34,467 nt of DNA from JABMRF01 sp964434235 (GTDB lineage Bacteria > Patescibacteriota > Patescibacteriia > UBA11705 > JABHMO01), in NCBI GenBank assembly GCA_964434235.1, contig CAYSUN010000008.1:1-34467 (forward strand), given 5' to 3'. The position numbers were made by a program, and so were the translations under genes. This document shows, piece by piece, positions 7,371 through 15,878 of the stretch. Position 1 is the first letter of the stretch, and each line of letters starts with the position of its first letter. A model generated the notes under the pieces. That model did not search any database and had not been told where the DNA came from. It saw only the letters and a program-made list of their open reading frames with translations.

Positions 7371-8243
7371 ATGCCGAATAATATTTATAACAATTTATCT
7401 GATGATCAACTCAAGGCTGGGTATTGGTATGTTACGCATAGAATTCTTTTGCGAAAGTTGATAGTTTTTATTTTGGCAGTTATCGCTGGTGGACTTTTAC
7501 TTTTTGGTGTTACTGGGATTATTGATTATTATGGTACTCAAGGGATTGAGAGAAATACTTTGCAGGGTGATATAAGTAAAATTAAATTAAATCAAGCTTT
7601 GCTCATGCAAGTAAATACGCCAATGGATTTACGAATAGTGGAGACTGAAGTATTTAAAACTGGTGATTCAAGTTATGATATTTATACAGAGCTTTATAAT
7701 CCTAATATTAGTTGGTATGCTGAATCTTTCGATTACTATTATCTTTACGGAGATGACCAAAAAAGTGAAGTAAGAAAAGATTTTATTTTACCTGAAGATA
7801 CTAAATATGTGCTTTATCTAGGATTGAAAAGCGAGAAAAATGTGAGTAAAACAAATTTGATTATTGAAAATATAAAATGGAAAAAAGTAGCTGATTATCA
7901 AAATAGCAAAAAAAAGTTTTTGAATTTTGTTTTTGAGAATGTAGAAATTTTATCCTCACAACAAAGTGGTTTGAGCAAAGAGGGGGATATTTCTAATATT
8001 CGTTTTGATGTTATTAATAAAAGTTCATATAATTTTTGGGAACCGAAATTTACCATACTTATTTTACGAAGAGATGAAGTTATCGCTATTACGCAGACAA
8101 CTGTTAAGAGTATAAATTCAGCTGAAAAAATTACAGAAAGTTTAAATATTTTTCAAAATATACCCAGAGGGGTTGAGCTGAAAATAATTCCAGATTTGGA
8201 TATTCTTAATCCTGCTATTTTTAAGAGTTTTGAAAATAATTAA
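7371..8243 (+). CDS. Membrane-anchored protein of unknown function
   Basis: A 290-residue protein that I do not recognise. After a cytoplasmic stretch of about 27 residues there is one strong membrane segment (about 29-52, KLIVFILAVIAGGLLLFGVTG). A long polar, beta-rich exterior domain follows, with repeated hydrophobic/aromatic strand patterns (FDYYYLYG, KFTILILRR). There are no cysteines, lipobox or catalytic motifs. Its orientation (short N-in tail with arginines and lysine before the helix) suggests an extracytoplasmic C terminus. The two halves, about residues 75-165 and 185-285, may each be a beta-sandwich, by eye only. It is followed by a good terminator and then rodA under its own promoter, so a cell-envelope role is plausible but unproven. 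Confidence 0.8.
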   Translation: MPNNIYNNLSDDQLKAGYWYVTHRILLRKLIVFILAVIAGGLLLFGVTGIIDYYGTQGIERNTLQGDISKIKLNQALLMQVNTPMDLRIVETEVFKTGDSSYDIYTELYNPNISWYAESFDYYYLYGDDQKSEVRKDFILPEDTKYVLYLGLKSEKNVSKTNLIIENIKWKKVADYQNSKKKFLNFVFENVEILSSQQSGLSKEGDISNIRFDVINKSSYNFWEPKFTILILRRDEVIAITQTTVKSINSAEKITESLNIFQNIPRGVELKIIPDLDILNPAIFKSFENN

Positions 8244-8272
8244 TATTAGAATATTTAGCTATAAAAAGTCTT

Positions 8273-8298
8273 AAACTGAGTTTCTAAACTCAGTTTTT
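8273..8298 (+). terminator. Rho-independent terminator
   Basis: The 11-bp stem AAACTGAGTTT/AAACTCAGTTT with a CT loop runs into TTTTTT. It ends the transcript of the preceding membrane-protein gene. Confidence 0.85.
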
Positions 8299-8346
8299 TG
8301 ATAAAGTGAAGTTTTTGTACGGATAAGTTTGGATAGTTTTATTGTA

Positions 8347-8375
8347 TTGAAAACAAAGCAAAGAGCTGGTATCAT
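8347..8375 (+). promoter_or_regulatory. Putative rodA promoter
   Basis: TTGAAA, 17 nt, TATCAT, about 25 nt before the rodA ATG. The leader would be very short and there is no clear Shine-Dalgarno. Confidence 0.5.
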
Positions 8376-8399
8376 ACAAAAGCAAAGTAATTTATTTAT

Positions 8400-9494
8400 A
8401 TGTTCAAAAGAATATCTGAAAGTTTACGAAAATTCGACTGGGTTTTACTGGTCTCAGTTTTTTTGTTGTTTTTTTTAGGTTTGGCAACTATTTATTCTGT
8501 TACTCTTAATCAAGAACAAAATAATTTTGATGATTTTAATAAACAAATTGTGTTTGCTGTTATCGGTTTTGTTGTTTTAATGGTTTTATCAGTTACCAAT
8601 TATTCAGCCTTTTGGGTTCATAATCGATTATTAGCCTTATTAATGATGATATTTTTGTGGGCAGTTTTATTTTTTGGAACAACAATTCGAGGAACAAAAG
8701 GTTGGTTTCAAATAGCGGGTCTGGGAATTCAGCCAGTGGAGTTAGCCAAAATAGTTTTAATAATTATTCTAGCAAAATTTTTTAGTAATAGATTTCAACA
8801 TTTTAATGTGAGCAAGCATGTTATTGTTAGTTTTGTTTTGTTTTTACTGATGGCCGTCCCAGTTTTATTACAACCTGACCTTGGTTCAACTTTAGTATTG
8901 GGTGGTACTTGGTTTATTCTTCTAATTCTTTCTGGAGTAGATAAAAAGTATATTGCTATAATATTAATATTGGCCATTGTTGTGGCGGGTATTGCTTGGG
9001 TCGCTTTCTTTAAAGATTATCAAAAACAAAGAATTTTGACTTTTTTAGATCCAAGTTCAGATCCACTGGGGAGTGGTTATAATGTGTCGCAGTCAGTTAT
9101 TGGAATTGGTTCAGGACGAATGTGGGGAAGAGGTTTGGGGTTTGGTTCCCAAAGTCAATTAAAGTTTATTCCAGAATCGCAAACAGATTTTATTTTTGCA
9201 GTAATTGCCGAAGAGCTTGGCTTTTGGGGTGTTTTATTAGTGCTTGGTTTTTGGAGTTTGATTTTTTATCGTTTATTGAAAATTGCCAAAAGCGCAAAAA
9301 ATGATTTTGGAATGTATTTAGTTTTGGGCATTATGAGTGTTTTTATATTACATATTATAGTAAATATTGGAATGAATATGGGTGTTATGCCAGTTATGGG
9401 TATTTCTTTACCGTTTTTAAGTTACGGTGGAAGTTTTTTAATTGTTTGTTTAACGATGATTGGTATAGCTGAAAGTGTGGCTGTGCACCGTTAA
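8400..9494 (+). CDS. rodA: SEDS-family peptidoglycan glycosyltransferase RodA
   Basis: A 364-residue polytopic membrane protein of the SEDS family, which polymerises lipid II into glycan strands with a partner class B penicillin-binding protein. Conserved features are RGTKGWFQIAGLGIQPVELAK (cited as one region, about 97-117), LQPDLGSTLV and DPLGSGYNVSQSVIGIGSGR. The long extracellular-loop segment FIPESQTDFIFAVIAEELGF is followed near the C terminus by GISLPFLSYGGS. The GSQSQLKFIPE context fits RodA (elongation) better than FtsW (division), and the length fits RodA. About ten membrane helices are visible. No pbp or mreBCD gene adjoins it here. Start is the first ATG after the predicted promoter. 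Confidence 0.9.
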   Translation: MFKRISESLRKFDWVLLVSVFLLFFLGLATIYSVTLNQEQNNFDDFNKQIVFAVIGFVVLMVLSVTNYSAFWVHNRLLALLMMIFLWAVLFFGTTIRGTKGWFQIAGLGIQPVELAKIVLIIILAKFFSNRFQHFNVSKHVIVSFVLFLLMAVPVLLQPDLGSTLVLGGTWFILLILSGVDKKYIAIILILAIVVAGIAWVAFFKDYQKQRILTFLDPSSDPLGSGYNVSQSVIGIGSGRMWGRGLGFGSQSQLKFIPESQTDFIFAVIAEELGFWGVLLVLGFWSLIFYRLLKIAKSAKNDFGMYLVLGIMSVFILHIIVNIGMNMGVMPVMGISLPFLSYGGSFLIVCLTMIGIAESVAVHR

Positions 9495-9617
9495 TTTTAA
9501 TGTAAAATAGGGAAGTCATTTGTTAGTAATAAAAAGATAAATATTTATTTATTTTTTTTGTTTAAAAAAATTCTAAAAGTTCATACTTTAGCATGATTTT
9601 TTTTGTGTTGATAACTA

Positions 9618-9647
9618 TTACACAATAAATTGTTTATATGGTATAAT
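9618..9647 (+). promoter_or_regulatory. Putative promoter of the 1107-residue surface-protein gene
   Basis: TTACAC, 18 nt, TATAAT, about 40 nt before the ATG at 9686. Confidence 0.5.
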
Positions 9648-9685
9648 TTCAAAATAAATAACTATTTATTAAATAAAATAAAAAT

Positions 9686-12600
9686 ATGTTCAAAAAAGAT
9701 TTAGGTCAACACAAAAGACTTGGCTCTGTTTTAAGCGTTAGCCTAGTTGTTGCATTTGTCAGTTTAGTTTCTTTACTTGTTATTAGCCCTTCATTGGCAG
9801 ATGTAAGTGGAGATGGAAATTTTACAATTGAACCGCTTGTGACTGGTTATGATGATGTTATCGGTAAAACTAATCGAGATTGGAAGTTCACTGTTCACAC
9901 AACTGCTGAATTAGTTTTGGGTGATGTAATTAAATTTATTTTCCCTAGTGGATTAGATACTAGTGATTTTGATCTTAGCAATGCGACACAGTCAGCTGTC
10001 AGTGGCATAGCTCTTTATGACATCGTAGAAGAATCCACCAGTTATGGTTCCGATGTTTTAACTGATGGTGGTATGGAAAATTGGTTGGTGTCTGCAAATG
10101 ATTGGGGAGATTCACAATGGCCAACAGATGAACCTGCTTTATTACTTAGAACTGAAGATTCATATGCTGGTGATTATGCTTATTCTATTTCAGCAAATAG
10201 TTCCGGAGAAATTGACGTGTTAGGATATGGCATTGACCTTGCTGTAAGTACTTCTGACACAATAAAAACAACTTTTCAAGCAAAAAAAGATGCCAGTGGA
10301 GGTGGGGTTTGCGTTTTTTATGTAAATACTGACAGTGAAGATAATATGAGAATATACAATTTTACTGAATCAGTCTGGGTAGACTGGGCAAAAACTATTG
10401 ATTGGGATATTGATTATTGTTATTCACCAGAAGGATTAACAACTTCTTATCAAGAATTTTCTTCACCCCTAGTTGATCTTTCTGAAGAAACTGGTGTAGT
10501 TGGGGCAATGGCCGGTTTCGCATCAGAACCAGTGGCCGATTACACTGCCTATATTGATAATGTGGAAATTTTAATAAGTGACGTTGATCATGCAACAAAT
10601 GGCACGTTTGAAGCTTGGACAGCTAATGAAAAAGAATTGACAAATTGGTTTCATCATTACTGGACTGACGGAGTAGACGGAGAAGCAATTTCAGAAATTA
10701 CTATAAATAGTATAAATGTACAGGCGGGAACTTCCGCTACGTCACTTGGTGCAAATCATACAGTTGACAATAATGATTCTTATGTCGGGCAAATTTATAC
10801 TGGTGTAGCTGGTGATAATTACAGAATAAGTTTTTATGCTAAATCACAAGACATTGGAGCCACAACAATTACATCTTCTTTATCTTTTTTCAACGGTAAC
10901 CCAGCTACGGCCACAAAATATTATAATTTTAGTACCAATGTGTGGGATGATTATACACCTGTTGCCACTATCCCAAATGCTGATCATAGACAAGATGATT
11001 CTTTAACAGATACATTTCAGCAATTAACTTTTGAAAATACTGGCCTAGTTGTTCCTGCTAATGGGATTATAACGCCTGTAATTTCAGTTATAGTTGATAC
11101 TGGATGGGGTGGAGAAGGTTATTCAACTAATTCAGCAATGGTAGTTGATTTGGTTTCCATGGAAAAAGTGACAACAACAACGCCAACAGCAGGTGTTGCT
11201 TATAACGCTTCAGCACCTACTGTTGTTTACGGTATGGCAACTGAAACTATTGCTTCAGGAACTGATTTTTATATAACTATTGGTGGTATTACCAATGGTT
11301 CTGGACCAGGATCACATGGGTCTGTCAGTAATTTAACTTGGCAAGTAATAGCTGGAACACCAACAAGCTCAGCTGAACCATATGGAGCTCTTAGTAGTAC
11401 AAAATTCAACATTAGTGCTAATGATAATTTGTTAGTTCCTTTAGTTACATCGAGTGGTCCAGTTGCACCTGTAGTTGTTGAAGGTGGGGCAACTGATTCA
11501 TATGTTCTTTTTCTTAAAACTCAACCAACTGCCGATGTAATTGTTACCATGACACCTGATGCTCAGATAACTGTTTCACCAGCTACACTTACATTTACTT
11601 CTGTTAACTGGGCAACACCCCAAACAATTACAGTTACTGCTGTTGACGATTCTAGTGTTGAAGAAACAACACATACTGGAATAATTTCTCATAGTGTTGC
11701 CAGTGTGGATGATGATTACAATGAAATATCTTTAGCTAGTGTAACCGTAACAATTACTGACAATGATGAAGCTGGAAGAAGAGATACTGCTGGATCAAGT
11801 AGTAGTTCTATCACAACACAACCTCCGACCGCTCCAACAACCTCTGCTGAACCAACAGTACAGACAACTATTCCAACTAATACACCAACACATGTTTACA
11901 TTGGAAATACTTCTCACACAGTGACTGTTGGCACACCAAATATTAACGGTTCAGTTTTAATTACTGTTCAATCTGAACCGATCACTACAACTATGCTGGT
12001 TGGTGAAGAAAAATTATTAGACACTGATGAAGATGGAGAAAATGATTTATTTTTAAGATTGGATGAAGTTATTGGCAACACCGTTAAATTAACAATCAGT
12101 GCAATAACAGATCTTGAATTCAGTATTAATCAGGCTTTATCTACCACTGACAGTCAAGATGTTACTTTATATTTAAATTCTCAGAATGCCTCAACCATGG
12201 CTATCTCAAATTCAGACTCTTTTGATGATAGTTCTTTTGAAAATTATAGTGCAACAAAAGCTTGGCGTTTAACTGATGGCACAGGTCAAAAAACAGTTTA
12301 TGTTAAACTTAGAACTAGCAATGGTGGCACAAAGACAATTTCCGACACTATTACTTTAGTTGAGTCAGAAATTGAAGACATAAGTGAACCAGAAATTGTT
12401 ATAAATTGTGACTTAACAACTGGTTCAGCTTACAAATTAGCCAACTCACCAGCTGTTTTCTACATAACAGATAGCTGTACTAAACGACCATTTAAAAATC
12501 CAAATATTTTCTTCACTTATTTTGATTCTTGGGATGACGTTCAAATAACTACTGAAGTTTTACTAAATTCAATTGAAGACGATGCAATTAATTTTATGCC

Positions 12601-13009
12601 ATGGGGACCAAACTATGACCCTAAATATGGAGCATTAGTTAAAATAGTGGCTGATCCAAAAGTTTATCTTTTGCTCGGTACGGAGAAATATTGGATTACA
12701 TCTGAAACAGTTTTTAACGCCTTAAATTATTCATGGAACTGGGTAGAAGATATTGATGAATCATTATTTGATAAATACACAATTGGTTCAGAGATTACTG
12801 ACCTTGAACATCATCCTAATTATACTTTAATCAAATATCCTACCAATACAAAAGTATATCGACTAGAACCCAACCCAACTGATTCAAGCAAACAAGTTAA
12901 ACGTTGGATAGTTGATGAAGGCGTCTTTAACAGCTTAAACTTCCGTTGGGACAGAATTGTGACTATTGCCAGTGATGAAGTATATGAAAATGGCTTAAAT
13001 TTATATTAA
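9686..13009 (+). CDS. Secreted multi-domain surface protein (CBM-like, Calx-beta-like, C-terminal KYWI repeats)
   Basis: 1107 residues with an N-terminal signal sequence (about 15-38, ending SPSLADV). Two jelly-roll modules resembling carbohydrate-binding modules follow (about 128-302 and 302-495). Each begins with a GG(M)ENW or NGTFEAW-type strand and ends with an AYIDNVEIL or MVVDLVSME-type strand. A Calx-beta-like repeat comes next (about 592-695; LTFTSVNWATPQTITVTAVDD, here cited as a motif, ending ITDND). Then GRRDT (697-701) opens a Ser/Thr/Pro-rich linker. The C terminus (about 985-1107) has two copies of a KYWI/KRWI ... VFNALNYSW/VFNSLNFRW unit, often seen at the ends of CPR surface proteins. 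There is no C-terminal membrane helix or LPXTG, so attachment may be through the KYWI module. It is probably an adhesin or S-layer-like protein; ligand unknown. Transcribed alone, with promoter and strong terminator. Confidence 0.85.
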   Translation: MFKKDLGQHKRLGSVLSVSLVVAFVSLVSLLVISPSLADVSGDGNFTIEPLVTGYDDVIGKTNRDWKFTVHTTAELVLGDVIKFIFPSGLDTSDFDLSNATQSAVSGIALYDIVEESTSYGSDVLTDGGMENWLVSANDWGDSQWPTDEPALLLRTEDSYAGDYAYSISANSSGEIDVLGYGIDLAVSTSDTIKTTFQAKKDASGGGVCVFYVNTDSEDNMRIYNFTESVWVDWAKTIDWDIDYCYSPEGLTTSYQEFSSPLVDLSEETGVVGAMAGFASEPVADYTAYIDNVEILISDVDHATNGTFEAWTANEKELTNWFHHYWTDGVDGEAISEITINSINVQAGTSATSLGANHTVDNNDSYVGQIYTGVAGDNYRISFYAKSQDIGATTITSSLSFFNGNPATATKYYNFSTNVWDDYTPVATIPNADHRQDDSLTDTFQQLTFENTGLVVPANGIITPVISVIVDTGWGGEGYSTNSAMVVDLVSMEKVTTTTPTAGVAYNASAPTVVYGMATETIASGTDFYITIGGITNGSGPGSHGSVSNLTWQVIAGTPTSSAEPYGALSSTKFNISANDNLLVPLVTSSGPVAPVVVEGGATDSYVLFLKTQPTADVIVTMTPDAQITVSPATLTFTSVNWATPQTITVTAVDDSSVEETTHTGIISHSVASVDDDYNEISLASVTVTITDNDEAGRRDTAGSSSSSITTQPPTAPTTSAEPTVQTTIPTNTPTHVYIGNTSHTVTVGTPNINGSVLITVQSEPITTTMLVGEEKLLDTDEDGENDLFLRLDEVIGNTVKLTISAITDLEFSINQALSTTDSQDVTLYLNSQNASTMAISNSDSFDDSSFENYSATKAWRLTDGTGQKTVYVKLRTSNGGTKTISDTITLVESEIEDISEPEIVINCDLTTGSAYKLANSPAVFYITDSCTKRPFKNPNIFFTYFDSWDDVQITTEVLLNSIEDDAINFMPWGPNYDPKYGALVKIVADPKVYLLLGTEKYWITSETVFNALNYSWNWVEDIDESLFDKYTIGSEITDLEHHPNYTLIKYPTNTKVYRLEPNPTDSSKQVKRWIVDEGVFNSLNFRWDRIVTIASDEVYENGLNLY

Positions 13010-13027
13010 TAGTTATTTATAATTTTT

Positions 13028-13062
13028 AAAGAAGAAGCTAGTTAGCTTCTTCTTTAAGTTTT
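13028..13062 (+). terminator. Rho-independent terminator of the surface-protein gene
   Basis: A 13-bp perfect inverted repeat, AAAGAAGAAGCTA/TAGCTTCTTCTTT, 18 nt after the stop codon, followed by a T-rich tract. Confidence 0.85.
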
Positions 13063-13086
13063 TGTTTTTTTACTAGAATCATAGTT

Positions 13087-13144
13087 CGACATAGTTTTGA
13101 TTATTTAATTGTTTTAGCTAAAGTAATTATATTATGCTATGTCG
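13087..13144. repeat. Spaced inverted repeat upstream of the rplY promoter
   Basis: CGACATAG (13087-13094) and CTATGTCG (13137-13144) are perfect 8-bp inverted arms 42 nt apart, 28 nt before the -35 box of rplY. Possibly the remnant of a small element or a regulatory pair. There is no direct evidence. Confidence 0.35.
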
Positions 13145-13171
13145 CATTTTTAATTAGAATATAACGAGGAT

Positions 13172-13200
13172 TTGACATTTTTTACTTCCTTTGATATAAT
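13172..13200 (+). promoter_or_regulatory. Consensus promoter of rplY
   Basis: TTGACA, exactly 17 nt, TATAAT: a perfect match to the housekeeping sigma-70 consensus, about 50 nt before the ATG. It is the best promoter in the window, as expected for a ribosomal protein gene. Confidence 0.85.
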
Positions 13201-13251
13201 CTACCTTGACTTAAATTAGCGAATAAATTTAAATTATAATCAAAAAATAGT

Positions 13252-13902
13252 ATGATTTATGCATTAGATGTTGTCAGTAGAAAAAAACAAGATCAGATTC
13301 GTCCTGAAGGAATAATTCCAGCTGTTATTTATGGTCCAGAAGTAAAAGAAAATATTTTGTTGCATGTTAATGCAGTAAAATTTCAAAAATTATATGATGA
13401 AGCTGGAGAAAGTTCACTTATCAACTTAACAGTTGATGGAGAAAAAGAACCAAAGGAAGTTTTGATTAAACAAGTTGACATGGATCCTGTAAAAAATAAA
13501 GTTTTACACATTGATTTTTACCAAATTATTCGAGGTCAAAAATTAGAAGTTGAAGTAGAACTTAAATTTGTTGGTGAGGCACCAGCTGAAAAAGGTCTTG
13601 GCGGTGTACTTGTTACTAATCTTGATTCAATTAAAGTTCGTTGTTTACCAAAAGATATGATTTCTGAAGTTGAAGTTGACCTTGGTCAATTAAAAACTTT
13701 TGATGATCGAATTCAAGTTAAAGACATTGTTTTCCCTGAAAGTTTTGAGGTTCAAGTTGATTTGGATGATTCAGTCGCTTTGGTTGCTCCACCTAGACTT
13801 GAGGAAGTGACAGAAAAACCAGTTGAAGCTGTGGTTGAAGAAGCAGAGGTAGAGGCTGATAAAAAAACTGAAGAGAAGGCAACTGATGAAAAAAAGTCTT
13901 AA
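13252..13902 (+). CDS. rplY: 50S ribosomal protein bL25 (CTC form)
   Basis: 216 residues, the long CTC/TL5 form of bL25, which binds 5S rRNA. The N-terminal L25 domain (1-92) contains the signatures RPEGIIPAVIYGPEVKENI (about 17-35) and VLHIDFYQI. The C-terminal beta domain (about 93-185) has VELKFVGEAPAEKGLGGVL and a CLPKDMISEVEVDLGQL-type segment. An acidic, Lys/Glu-rich tail follows (about 190-216). The length fits CTC-type proteins. It is transcribed alone from a consensus promoter and ends in a hairpin that overlaps the upstream part of the next frame. Confidence 0.95.
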   Translation: MIYALDVVSRKKQDQIRPEGIIPAVIYGPEVKENILLHVNAVKFQKLYDEAGESSLINLTVDGEKEPKEVLIKQVDMDPVKNKVLHIDFYQIIRGQKLEVEVELKFVGEAPAEKGLGGVLVTNLDSIKVRCLPKDMISEVEVDLGQLKTFDDRIQVKDIVFPESFEVQVDLDDSVALVAPPRLEEVTEKPVEAVVEEAEVEADKKTEEKATDEKKS

Positions 13903-13931
13903 ATTAACTGAAAGTAAAATTTGCTTCAAAT

Positions 13932-13975
13932 AAAAAAGTGCTCTATGATTAAATTTGTAGAGTGCTTTTATTTAT
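13932..13975 (+). terminator. Rho-independent terminator of rplY
   Basis: GUGCUCUA (13938-13945) pairs with UAGAGUGC (13958-13965) using two G-U pairs. Adjoining A and U runs extend the stem, and a T-rich tail follows. The structure covers a GTG codon at 13962 in the next gene's frame, which argues that the next gene starts at the ATG at 13989. Confidence 0.75.
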
Positions 13976-13988
13976 TTTTAATTTAGTT

Positions 13989-15065
13989 ATGAAAAACAGA
14001 AAATTAGCTTATTATTTAATTTTTTTATTAATCCTTTTTTTAGTTTCAGGAGTTATAACTGGAATTTATTATTGGCGAAATTATAAATTGGTAAAAATTG
14101 ATGAGCAAGCTTCAATTATCGATATTCTCGAACAAAACGTTGAGGTTTGTATTCAAGTAAGAAAGATTGATGGTTTGTGTTATTCTGGTGAGACTGAGCC
14201 AGGTGTTTATGCTGTGATGATAGAAAATCAAACAGAGTCTAGACCACCAAGCGGTTTGGCTGAAGCTAGTTTAGTTTATGAAGCAATTGTTGAAGCTCCA
14301 ATAACCAGGTTTCTAGCAGTTTTTAGTTTGGATAAAAATATTGAAAAAATTGGACCAGTTCGTTCAGCTCGGCCTTTTTATGTGGACTGGGCCAAAGAGT
14401 TCGATGGTCCGTATGTTCATGTTGGCGGTAGTGATGAGGCTTTGAATTTATTAGATAAAATTTATAAATATGATTTGAATGAATTTTCAGCAGGCGGTTA
14501 TTTTTGGAGAGCGTGGACTCGGCGAGCACCCCATAATGTTTATACTTCCAGTGAACTAATTCAAAGGGCCATGGAAAATAGAAATTGGGAAGTGGAAAAT
14601 GATTTTTTAAGTTGGCAATTTAAACCTGAAGCAGAATATAGCGAAAGAGGAAATACTGAAACAATAAAAATTGATTATGCTACTTATGACTATTCAGTGG
14701 AATGGGTTTATGATAAAGATAATAATATTTATAAACGATTTATGGCTGGTAGCGCACATGAGGACGATAATGGTGAGCAAATAGTAGCGAAAAATTTAGC
14801 AATTATTTATACTGATAGTACAGTGATTGATGATTACGGGAGAAGAAAGACTCGAACTATTGGTTCAGGTGAGGCAATTGTTTTTATTGATGGGCAAACT
14901 ATTAAGGGGACATGGAAAAGACCAACTTTAGAAAATCGGACTAAGTTTTATGATGAAAGTATGAATGAAATTTCTTTTAATGGTGGGACTACTTGGCTAG
15001 AAGTTATACCGTCGCATTATCCAAAAGTTGTAGTGCAGGAAAATTTAGGAATAATTAGTGAATAA
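13989..15065 (+). CDS. DUF3048 domain membrane-anchored protein (YerB-like)
   Basis: 358 residues from the ATG at 13989. An in-frame GTG at 13962 lies inside the rplY terminator and is less likely. An N-terminal membrane anchor (about 6-28) is followed by a DUF3048 exterior domain. Family signatures are YAVMIENQTESRPPSGLAEA (about 74-93) and VYEAIVEAPITRFLAVF. GPVRSARPFYVDWA and YVHVGGSDEAL come next, and the C-terminal half ends in GTTWLEVIP. The family includes Bacillus YerB; its molecular function is not established. The next gene begins 2 nt after its stop, so the two are almost certainly translated as a unit. Confidence 0.88.
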   Translation: MKNRKLAYYLIFLLILFLVSGVITGIYYWRNYKLVKIDEQASIIDILEQNVEVCIQVRKIDGLCYSGETEPGVYAVMIENQTESRPPSGLAEASLVYEAIVEAPITRFLAVFSLDKNIEKIGPVRSARPFYVDWAKEFDGPYVHVGGSDEALNLLDKIYKYDLNEFSAGGYFWRAWTRRAPHNVYTSSELIQRAMENRNWEVENDFLSWQFKPEAEYSERGNTETIKIDYATYDYSVEWVYDKDNNIYKRFMAGSAHEDDNGEQIVAKNLAIIYTDSTVIDDYGRRKTRTIGSGEAIVFIDGQTIKGTWKRPTLENRTKFYDESMNEISFNGGTTWLEVIPSHYPKVVVQENLGIISE

Positions 15066-15067
15066 TT

Positions 15068-15793
15068 ATGAAAGAATATTTTGAAAAATTTATTTTGGTG
15101 GTAATAGTCGGTGTAATTGGAGCTGGTTTATTAATTTATACTTGGAATTTTTTTCATGGTAGAAATTTAGCTGTGCCACCAAAGTTAGATCTTTCTACTT
15201 TTGAACCGGGGGGCGATTTTTATGATAATTGGGAAAAAAGAAATGTCAAAGTTGAAGAAGTTTTGGCTGGACAATTAGAAAAAAAAGTTCAAGAACAAAA
15301 ATTGATACAAGCAGAAAATAATCCGGTGACCAAGGTAGAAACTTTACAAGTTGAAAAATTTATTTATTTTAATAATACTTTTTTGAAAGATAGTTTAGAA
15401 AAGACTGATGATTCTTTGCGTAAATTTTTACAGAATTTTCCTGATATGGAAAATTCTGAAATAGAGTATTTACAAGATTTTATCACTTGGCATATAAAGT
15501 TGCCAGTGGAAAATAGAGAAAAATTATTAAATGATTTGCAGACTAATGAACAAGTTCTTGAACTAAAAGTGGTTGAACCGCCAGTCTGGTCTTTAACCTT
15601 CAAAGAACCAATGTTTATTATTAATTTAAATTCTTTATTAAATAAAATTTCTCCAGATATAGAAGTATCAATTTCTACTAAATCCTATAATCCGGATTAT
15701 GTAGCTAAAATTCGTTATGATCAGTTAGTTAATGTAGAAAAAAGTATAGACAAATTAAAAAGTGAGTATAGTGATGTGATAGTGGTTGATTAA
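15068..15793 (+). CDS. Membrane-anchored protein of unknown function, operon partner of the DUF3048 gene
   Basis: 241 residues, not recognised. One N-terminal membrane helix (about 8-28, ILVVIVGVIGAGLLIYTW) is followed by an exterior region. The middle (about 60-160) is charged and probably helical (EVLAGQLEKKVQEQKLIQAE). The C-terminal part (about 165-241) is a mixed alpha/beta segment with PVWSLTFKEP and a conserved-looking NSLLNKISPD. There is no catalytic motif. The start is 2 nt after the DUF3048 stop, which implies coupled translation and possibly a shared envelope function. A strong terminator follows. Confidence 0.8.
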   Translation: MKEYFEKFILVVIVGVIGAGLLIYTWNFFHGRNLAVPPKLDLSTFEPGGDFYDNWEKRNVKVEEVLAGQLEKKVQEQKLIQAENNPVTKVETLQVEKFIYFNNTFLKDSLEKTDDSLRKFLQNFPDMENSEIEYLQDFITWHIKLPVENREKLLNDLQTNEQVLELKVVEPPVWSLTFKEPMFIINLNSLLNKISPDIEVSISTKSYNPDYVAKIRYDQLVNVEKSIDKLKSEYSDVIVVD

Positions 15794-15810
15794 AAAAAAT
15801 ATAATTTAGC

Positions 15811-15843
15811 TCTAACTGTAGTCTTCTGCAGTTAGATTTTTTT
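15811..15843 (+). terminator. Rho-independent terminator of the DUF3048 operon
   Basis: An 11-bp stem (UCUAACUGUAG against CUGCAGUUAGA, one G-U pair) with a UCUU tetraloop, followed by seven Ts. Confidence 0.9.
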
Positions 15844-15845
15844 AA

Positions 15846-15878
15846 AAATAAAAAAGAACAAGTTATGAACCTGTTCTT
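15846..15878 (-). terminator. Rho-independent terminator of the sigma-factor gene
   Basis: On the minus strand AAGAACA pairs with TGTTCTT around an 11-nt loop and runs into a T-rich tract. The stem overlaps the stop codon of the sigma-factor gene and converges with the terminator of the plus-strand operon. Confidence 0.8.

Noticed and set aside
13962..13988. GTG start for the DUF3048 protein
   Set aside because: It lies inside the rplY terminator stem; the ATG at 13989 is followed by a normal signal anchor.
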